DNA from: Neodontobutis hainanensis
Taxonomy: Eukaryota > Chordata > Actinopteri > Gobiiformes > Odontobutidae
Reading direction: 5' to 3'
DNA length: 64,000 bases
NCBI GenBank assembly: GCA_024349245.1
Contig: JALDNG010000528.1
Coordinates: 1 to 64,000, forward strand
How positions within the stretch are numbered: the first letter of the stretch is position 1; the number at the start of each line of letters is the position of its first letter. Position numbers and translations under genes: made by a program. The notes under the pieces are model-generated. The model saw only the letters and a program-made list of their open reading frames with translations. It was not told the origin of the DNA and searched no databases. Shown here one piece after another: positions 54,694-64,000 of this stretch.

Positions 54694-55990
54694 AATAAAA
54701 ATGAATTGTGAATATAATTCATTTTATTGGTAACCAAAATGAAAAATTTTTAAATAATTTTTAAATGTCAGAATTATGTGGTCATCGGTTAGAAAAGAGA
54801 TTTGTGAAGTAGTTCGGAAGACTCTCATATTAAAATTTATTTGACATGTATATATGATAATCTGATCAAATTTAGATATGGGAAAAAAGTTTCTTTATTA
54901 GATTTCGCGCTATTCTTGAAATGATATATACGTAGAGTCAAAGACTGCATTTTGAACACGAAATAATAAATATACAGAGTGTCTTATTTATGTCAATATA
55001 TTATAAATACCCTCCTTTATATAGCATATTGATTTTACTTTTGTATAAACACAACATAATATGGTTATAAATTCAAAATTATCTCATTCGAGGAATAAAT
55101 CCTCCTGGCCAAAACCAAAAACATTCTCTAACAAACGGCAAGTAAAAAGTAAAAATTCATCATGTAAAACATTATTTACTGGTTAGGTTTAAATGATCGA
55201 ACACATAATTTCCAGGGAAAATATTTTAATTCTCCTGAACCAAAACTGATGCAAATAATTGAGTATAGTGAAATACGTAGTAAATCAAATCACCTAATTG
55301 AAAACCATAATGAAGAGAGATAATAGTAAAATAAAGAATCGTAGCATAAATTAAATCAGAATGAATTTGGAAAAAAATTTGATTGCAATATTGTTTTAAA
55401 TGAGATCCGCAAAACATTGTTCAAAGGGGTCGCTCAGATAGTAGCAGTATATGTTAGAAACTAAATCGCCATCTGATCAAATCACATGAACTAATGGAAT
55501 ATTTGAAAATTATATTCAGGTTGTAAGATGTCTAAAAGAATTGGTAAAATATAATGTATATTTAAAAACAGAATAATTGATTAAAAGTTGATTAAAATGC
55601 AATAAGAATATTAAAATAAATCTTTCAATAAGAATATAAGCTACGTCAATGTATTCATGCCAAATCATACTGAGAAAAAGTTGAGAATAAATATTAAATA
55701 TAATTTAAATGATAATAACAGAAAATGATAAAAAAATCCTGATCAAAGATAGATTATATCTCATATACGTGATGATCGTTAACATTTATCTTCTTTTTAA
55801 AGGTCTTATGATGCTGATGAATTTCGAACTTATTATAAAGATAAAAAAAAATTTCTGAGACGGTCGAAGATGTGGGAAGAAAAAGCGAAAATATTCTAGA
55901 ACGATACTGAAACGAAGCAATGATAAGAATCATTCCATATTATACTTGCCTAATGTTAAACTCTTTGAACGTTCGTAACATTCGTAATAA
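54694..55990 (+). other. Element C remainder, integrase not recognised
   Basis: G+C stays raised up to about 55990, and integrase should lie here. I searched both strands for the HHCC and D,D-35-E phrases without success. Two frames are worth noting: 55226-55417 (- strand, 63 codons, with an uneven non-AT composition) and 55801-55899 (+ strand, 32 codons, containing DADEFRTYYKDKKKF and SKMWEEKAKIF), the second being rich in charged residues unlike chance AT translation. Neither was assigned. Confidence 0.4.
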
Positions 55991-58900
55991 AAATAAAGTT
56001 ATTTTCAACAATCTAGTTTTTTTGATTATTTCCATTTTTTGGTGGTGACTTGTAAATATATGATAACATTTAAATTTTCCCTGTTAATGTTTTTTATATC
56101 CTAATATATTTTTAATAATGATTGCAAATTAGAAGATAGAAATCAGAAATCAAAAAATAATATTAAGTATTTCCAATAATATGACAGAATATAGGAAACT
56201 TACATTGCACATTATTATTTTTTCCAATATTATTCTAGAGATCGCGTAAATATATGAAAGAAATGTGAACATAATTTAACAAAATAAAAAAATTATGATT
56301 TATGTTTAAATTAGTTTGACATTAAAAATCAATATTTTTGAAAATATATTTAAATTATATTTGTTGTCTTGTTTAATCTATGGTGTAAATAAATATTTAA
56401 TGAGTTAAAAATATTTAAAATATCTCTTAAAATAATCAGACATGTTTACAAATTATTTTAGGAGAGCTCCAAATTTACTAGTTGAAATATTATTTTTGAT
56501 ATTAATGATTCGCATCATAATTTAATGATGTAAATTTTACAAAATAATTTATTCTTTCACCTTTATTAGTGTTACTTTAAAGCAAGTTTATTTAATTTTA
56601 CATATATAATTTGAATATTATTAAATTGATAGAAATTATAAATTCATGGATTTTGTATTGAATAATAATAACTTGAAATATATTAAATCGTGAGTCAATC
56701 GAATTTATGTGAATTAAAAATTAAGAATACAAGAAGAAAATTATTAAAAAATCTTGGATGAAAGCAACTTTATCCAGTTAATCAAGCATTAAATTTTACG
56801 TATCATCGTATCTATAATTTGAATAAGATACAATTATAATTTTTTTGCAAATTATCCCACATTAACAATGTTCATAAAAATTTAAATATTGCAATATTTA
56901 AATCTAAAGTTCTCGAAAAAGTTAAATATTCAATAATTATGTTTAAATACTGAAAATGGATATAATATCTTTTAACGCCTTGCTGTATCTTTGAATATGT
57001 TAACCATATTAAAGGAAATATTTATATTATATCTTAACTTTTTTTTGCTTTTGCAAAACTCCAATATCGTTAACAAATATTTAAATTATTGAATATACTG
57101 TAAATTATATGATTATATGTATTTCAACATTCTTATCAAATGAACAAAACTTGCAAAAATAAAATTATAATTTTTAATTTCTTGATGTTCTGAGTTGATC
57201 AAAACATAAACAGATGTATTGAATGAATTTTGTCCCTTTTTGTATATGTATATACCAAATTTCTTTTTTTTTATCATCTCAGTATAGGTGTTAATTAAAA
57301 ATATTTAACCGATTGAGTCTTCTTGATAATTTATATGAAAGATTTTGTGTTTCGTATTGCAGATAGATTACATTTTTAAATGTAAAAATCTTTTAATGCT
57401 TGAATTCATCTTATAAGATAACAAATATATAAATATATGTCACAATCAAATAAATATATAACATTTCGTCAAAGATAACATATTTAGATAATATGAATTT
57501 ATTTTTAAAGAATCATTTAAATCATATCAAATTAATGAATTGAACAAAATTATTAAAAATAATCACTCGATACAAACTGACATTATGCTTTTTATTCTTC
57601 AGGCGTGAAAAATTGATTGTAAATTATTTGTCTTTAAAATTTTTTATATTTAAAGACTTAACTTAACGAAATTATTTTGAATAGTTTTCAATATCAATAA
57701 GCGAAATGTATTTACATAAAATATTCAAGAATACTAAATTAAATAAGATAAGAAAACTCGAATTTTTTACTTTTCAATAAAGCGAGTTCAAATCTTCAAA
57801 GATAAAATTAAATCTTTATATTTGGGATTCAAATAATTTTTGAAAATATTGTTATAAATTACATATTTCGTCAGGACTACCTTTTTTGGCATATTTAAAA
57901 TGTTAGCTGAAATAAAATTCAAAGTCAATTTGTTATACATTTTTCAAATTCTTTTGTTAAATTTTGACGAAGTCAGAAATTAATGGTTTTTAAATTCATT
58001 ATTGTTAAAATTTTTGATATAATGTAACCATTTCATAATTTTTATGAATTTTGAAATTAAGAGGAATTATAAATGTTAAGATATATGAACAGAATCATAA
58101 TAACAGGACTGTTTTAATTTTATCATTAAAAAATGAATAATTTTTGAATAATGATAAAATTTAAATTATGAATATTATTGTTATATTTTCATCAAATTTA
58201 TAAATTGAAAGATCAATATCTTTTCTCAGTTATCTTTGAAGAAATATAATGTTTTAATTGTTTTGATATACATATTTGATCAAAATCGTTCTTCAAAATT
58301 AGTTAACTAAAAATGAATTTCATTCGAAATTATTTATTTCTAAATGATTTAAATGATTCTAAACATGTTAAAAACAATATGAGGATATTAATAAATAACA
58401 GTTTTTATCAAATATTTAATTAAAATTTATTTTTGAAAAGTATTTTAACTGTTCCCGTTAATATCGTCGAATTTCAGTCAACTTTTGCTTCCACGATGTT
58501 TATTCTTCTATTTGACTTTCTTTTCACTTATAAAATAATTCATTTTATTATAATACAATATTTTTAATTTCTTTGTGTTATATGATGATCCTTAATAAGA
58601 ATAATAAAATACATATTTTATATTCTCGAACAAAAAATTATGTAACTAAATATAGTTGATTTTAAAATTTATTTATTGATTAAATGATAAATATCGCTAT
58701 TGAAGATATTTATTGAATAATATATCTTTTCAAGAAAACCTTTACTTGATGATTATTTCAATATTCATCAAATATAACTTTTAAAGATTAAATGAACATT
58801 ATTAAAAACTTATTCAGATAATGCTTTGAATTTCAGACTATAAATAAAAAAAATATAAATAATGCTTTTGAAAATAATAAAATTCATAATAATGTTAATT

Positions 58901-61900
58901 TATAGTGTTTTTAATAAATTTATAATTTTATGATATAAAAATCTTATTTTTAAAACATCATCAAAATAATTTTTGAACATTAAATAGTTTTGAATATTTT
59001 ATGTTTTGTTGATTCTTTTTAATATCGTTAAAAAAATAACATGAATATTTTTAAACATTTAAAAGCCAACACAGAAAGTTTACAAATTTAAAAATTATTT
59101 GTATTTTTTATTTATATGTAAAAATTTTATTTATAAAGAGTTACATAATATTTTCAGTTAAATTCAGTATATTTATATAAAGCCTTATATTTAACACAAG
59201 GTAATGTTTCGTTGTTTTAAAAAATCTTTCAAAAAATTTAATTGTACATTTCGGATTATATCAACACATCCAGTTCAATAACATAAATATTAATGTTCAT
59301 TTCACAATTATGTATTGAATATTCAATGAGATAAATAAATGGATCAAAATTAGATATATTTATTATTTAGAATGAACATCATTATAAAATTATCTGGCGT
59401 GTAATTTTTACACTTTCTGTTTAATTGTATTATATTATCAAACACAATCACAGTATTGAATTTTTATCCACCGTGTTTCAGAATAATTTTCATGAAAGAA
59501 CTTATGAATTGAAAATTATTGAAGCTGTTAAAGCATCATTGACATTAACATATCGAATTTATCATACAAAATCAATTTTATTCGCCAACATTTTCATGGT
59601 AAATATAAGATCAAAAAATTTTGACCTGTATTTACATTTCCAATATTTTTGGAATGATCTTTTTGAACTAGAATTTGAAATAAAATTTTCAATAAAATGA
59701 GAGATTTAAACGTTTTAATAATTAATTTTTAGAGATGTACTCGATTATTTCATATAAATAATTTTACACAGGTTTAATTCTGATTTTAAAATTTAAATGG
59801 CATTAAGAAGTATAAAATTTAATCAAATTAGATTTATCTTAAGATATATATGTATGTAAATGTTTAGATTGTAGAAAATTAGTGAAAGGTTATTCAGTGT
59901 TAAATAAATTTTAATTTAATATTGTTAAAAAAAATATTTTAATTGAAGTTTGTTTTGAATCCAATTTGAAACAACAGCAATAAATAACCATTGATAAAAA
60001 CTGTTTGAATTCGCCAAAATTCATTTTTGTATCTTAATTTTTTTCTTAATTGTTTGATCGAGTTTACGATTTTTAATGACCAATGATTAACACAAACATA
60101 TAAACAAAATAATATAGGGAACGTTCATTTTAAAATCCATTTTTCAAAATTGCCCATTGTTATTTTTTAGACTACAATTGCATATTTATTTTTTGATAAA
60201 TGCTTGGATAAAAAGTAATTTTGTTATAATAGACAGTTGATATGTAAATTTGTTACTTTTTATGGCTTCTTTTCATTAATATAATCAAATACTTTGTAAT
60301 TCTATGTTAATATCCTGCCTAAATAAATGTTAGCTTAAATGTATTTCAGGATATTTTTCGATCTATTCCATCTATAAATTATTAACTCTTAGTATTTGTC
60401 CTTTTTGGATTCTTATGTAAATAATTTTGAATTTTACAATGAAATATGATGATTAAATTATACACAAATATTACACGTAGAAATATTTTCAATATATTTT
60501 AAGATATAACCAAACACATCTTTAAATTTAATTTTTAGTGAATAAATATAATCGTAGATTTATTAGTATATAAGAATATATTTATTTTTAAAATTGCGAA
60601 TATTTACAATTGAAAGATTATTAAATATTTTACGATAACTTATATTGTAAAACATTTTTATCGTAAGGTTATTAATTTATTATTTTTGATGTTTTAAATC
60701 AAGATTATACCTTTTTTATGCATAATATTTTCAATCTTTAAATGCAGTGTTTGTTGACAAATATATTCGATTAAAAAAATGTTTGCAAATTTAAAAATAT
60801 GTTTAAAAATTATAATTTTATAAATTTATTATCATTACTCATTTTATATTCTTTTAAAAAATGGAATTTTATGAAAAATTCATCAGTACTAAATTTTACC
60901 ATATTATATGAGACATACAAATTTATCATCACATTTCGATAAAGTGAACATATCACAAAAATAAATATTTATTTAAGTCAAATAAACTCAATTTTAAAAG
61001 CATATCTGAAATAAATTTTTACTTATTTTAATTTGATTTTATCAATATCTAACCAATTTTTATGTATTATTTTGAGATACTTGATGGTAAATCTTAGTTT
61101 TATTATTCAGCAGAGGTTTATTGATAGTTTAAATTTCATAAGTATCAATTAAATAGCTTTTTGATTAAGAAAGAATTTTTAATTTAATACAAAATGATTT
61201 TTGCTCCAAAGTATATTGATATTTAAAATTTGTTTTTCATCGTTAAAATGTATTTTCGATAAAATATTTAAAAATCAATGAGAGGTAATAAAATTGACTT
61301 CTGCTAATTTTTAAAAAATAGCTTTATGTAAATTAAAAATGAAGTTTTATTTGATGTTTTCAATAAAAAATATGTTTTAACTTTATTTTAAGTTCAACAT
61401 CTAAGAAGCTGTGGATTCTAAATCCTGTTTTTTAATATTGTTAAATTAAAATTTATTATTCAAAATAAATGTTTTATTATGATATGTATTGATCAATATT
61501 TTTCAATGTATTATTCAAAGATAAATTATCATATATTAAAATATTGTAACGAATATTATGAAATTCTAAAACGAGTGAATTTTTTTAATCAAAGAAAAAC
61601 GGTTTTAAAAATCATTATATTCTCTTATAATTTATGACCTTTATATATTAGGAAATTAAAAATCCTTTATTTTATTCTCAACAATAAATTAAATATGTAA
61701 ATAAAAATTGATTTAATGTAATCAAAGTCTGATATTTTTAATCTTTTCAAATTCTTAAAAAACAGTAAGACAATTTTGTGATTTAGAATTTGTTAATCTA
61801 TGTCATCAAAATGAGTGCGCCATTTGAATCAGAAAACATGATGAGGAGTTTTCAAATAGAGAATTTCAAATGTGTTACTTTCATAAAAATCTGCGTTAGT

Positions 61901-64000
61901 TTAATAATCATGATCTACCAAATATAGTATTCGATGAAAGAATCTTTTTTTTGAAATTATATCTTTTTAACATTTTATTTTGTGTTATTTCAAAATTAAA
62001 AATATAATATACAATTTTCTTTATATATTAAATTCTTTTTTAACCTCCAATAAACATTTAAAATTTAAATAAAAGAATGTTATAACGATTTAATATTTTA
62101 AATATAAAAAATATTTTTATTTATTCTATAATCTGAATATAAAAAATAAATTTTAGAGTCCATATAAAAACAATAGAAGGATCTTTACTGTTTTTCTAAT
62201 TATAAATCAAATTTAAATAATAATAATTTTAAAAATTATTTAATATTAAAAAGACATTTTTATCTTTATAATATTTATATTTAACCATAAATTATATATA
62301 AAGTTATTTTTAAAATTTATTTAAACAATAAGATAATATCTATCTACATATCAATTTTTTTAATTGTTTTATCGAAGAATATTCATAAATTATTAACATA
62401 AAAAAACTTTAAATTATATTTAAAATATTAAAGTTTTCTTCACTCAGACGTATTTAAATATTTATTGGTGTTTATTTGAATATTTTCAAAAGGTTTGAAA
62501 ATTTGTTTTTGCATCAGTATTATTAAAATTTTAAATAAATTGATTTATTTTTTAAACGTTAATAAAGTGAATCTTCAAATAAAGTATAATTTAAATGATT
62601 AACATGAACAAATATAAAATATAGGAATATATATTAATGTCGTAAAATTCTCTTGATCATCAAATATCTTTCGAAATTAAATTTGTGTACCTTGGTCATA
62701 TGTTTTCCATTTAAATGAATGAATTATAAAAAATTTATCACTTTATTATAATGTTTTATCAGTAAATCAATCATATTTATATTTTATTTAATTATCATTC
62801 AAATTTTAATCATTGATAAATATTGGCATAAAATATAAATAAAACACGAACCTAATAATTATATTAAAAAATTATCTAATTCATATAAATTTATCATTTA
62901 ATATATCCTTTTAAAAATTCGAATATTTTTAATTCAAATGTATGAGATAGGTATTTATCGAATAAAAGAAATTAAAAATGTTTATTGACAAATAAATAAA
63001 TTAGAAAAAGAGTAAACTTAAAAATATTCAACTGTCTCCAAAATTTTTGACAATAGTGTTTTATAATTAAATATTAAACCATTATATAATATAAGTAACA
63101 AATAATTTTAATTTATGATTTTTAAAAAGTCACAAGTTACATTATTTTCTGAAAGTATTTAAATAATCAGTGGATCATTATTTTAGCATCTAAATAATAT
63201 CTTAGAAGAATATTTATTTTCAAAAAAATGTAATTTTAAATTATTTTTCAAGAGATTTCAAACATTTAATGAATTAAATGTCATCATAGCAATGATGAAA
63301 ATGATCAGTGATTTATATATTATTAACTCATGGTCCTATGAAAAAATAGTTATATTTATAAAATAAATTATAAATATCAAATTCCGAAGATCACTATTCA
63401 CAGATATTTTGTTTTATATTATTTTTTCATGTGAAATTGAATATATTTTCTTCTAAGAGATTTCTCTTCTTTTAAGAATCAATTAAATATTTGAATATAC
63501 TATCTAAAGTAATCTAACATGATTTTTTTAAAATATATATATTTACGAATTAAAATTTTTATTTTTCTATTTTTTTAATTTTATAAAGTATTTGTAATTT
63601 TCACCGCTTATATTTGAAAATAGACTTAACTAATTAAAATTATTAAGTTTCAAATAAAATTGTAAATGAAATAATATTCTTATTATTTTTTGGATTGTTG
63701 ATTTCAACTGAAACTGTTGAAAGGAAAAATAAATATAATTAAATACTAAATAAAAAATAATTTTATGTGAGATATACTATTTATTGCATTTTATTTTTTT
63801 GTTCCGAAAGTCTTTTAAATCATAGTAAATTGACAATATTTATTTTCCCCGTTGACATAAATCAATGATTTTAAAACATTTTCTTATGACACATATAAAA
63901 GATTTTTACGTTTATCAACTAAAATGTTTCATACATCTATATTCATTATTAAATATAATAATACGTTCCATAAATTCAAAAACCTCTATTTTATACTTTT
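55991..64000. other. AT-rich stretch to the right edge, no gene found
   Basis: Desert-like composition with broken frames throughout. The longest open run in the window (59425-59700, 91 codons) opens with TTG; its first in-frame ATG is far inside (near 59596), and the peptide shows no recognisable motif, so I do not call it a gene. A small, locally G+C-richer patch at 61790-61930 holds a 38-codon ATG frame, discussed under findings. No RNA gene or repeat array was seen. Confidence 0.65.

Larger units (their letters stand above)
52332..55990 (+). mobile_element. Element C: decayed Ty3/Gypsy retrotransposon
   Basis: This island of raised G+C (26 of 60 at 54301-54360) carries + strand traces of protease (52332-52481), RT (53440-54237), thumb (54273-54413) and a weak RNase H (54475-54693). 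The RT phrasing differs from element A at nearly every readable motif, so it is a separate, older-diverged insertion rather than a copy of A. G+C falls to desert level after about 55990. Integrase, Gag and LTRs were not recognised. Protease to RT is about 1 kb, with an AT-rich middle, suggesting internal insertions. Confidence 0.82.

Noticed and set aside
59425..59700. Longest open reading run in the window, 91 codons on the + strand
   Set aside because: It opens with TTG, its first in-frame ATG is deep inside, and the peptide has AT-driven composition with no motif. In 64 kb of AT-rich DNA such a run is plausible by chance.
1..64000. Bacterial, mitochondrial or viral genome
   Set aside because: Coding density is essentially nil, no rRNA or tRNA or operon was found, and the only recognisable coding remains are of eukaryotic LTR retrotransposons.
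1..64000. Fungal repeat-induced point mutation as the cause of the AT richness
   Set aside because: The BEL/Pao-like pieces and the Gypsy phrasing point to an animal, and the desert is AT-rich outside the repeats rather than inside them. The possibility is not strictly excluded by sequence alone.

Overview
This window is a very AT-rich, gene-poor piece of what looks like an animal nuclear genome. By hand count, bases 12301-12360 hold 4 G/C of 60, while the islands described below reach 20 of 60 (3181-3240) and 26 of 60 (54301-54360). I find no intact protein gene, tRNA, rRNA, CRISPR array or bacterial-style operon. No reading frame opened by ATG looks like a conserved full-length protein. The long open frames in the AT-rich parts are either chance or lie opposite decayed transposon genes.

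What the window does hold is a set of dead LTR retrotransposons, visible because they are less AT-rich than their surroundings and because pieces of their polyproteins can still be read through stops and frameshifts. Element A (about 1-4010, + strand) is a decayed Ty3/Gypsy copy in the order Gag, protease, reverse transcriptase (RT), RNase H, integrase, and it runs off the left edge. Element B (about 24550-27668, - strand) is a second Gypsy copy with a readable integrase core, a likely RNase H and a possible RT start; its integrase resembles the type often called K02A2.6-like. A third patch (30433-31842, + strand) looks like integrase and C-terminal pieces of a BEL/Pao element. Element C (about 52332-55990, + strand) is another Gypsy copy with protease, RT, thumb and a weak RNase H trace; its integrase was not found.

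Between these islands lie long AT-rich stretches (4011-24549, 27669-30432, 31843-52331, 55991-64000) with only short AT microsatellites and a few perfect hairpins.

BEL/Pao elements are known from metazoans, and the Gypsy pieces are of animal type. With the extreme AT content this suggests an invertebrate, perhaps an insect such as a parasitoid wasp; the species-level idea is inference only. The genes do not act together: the window is a graveyard of independent insertions, all apparently non-functional, diluted by AT-biased mutation and probably by AT-rich insertions.
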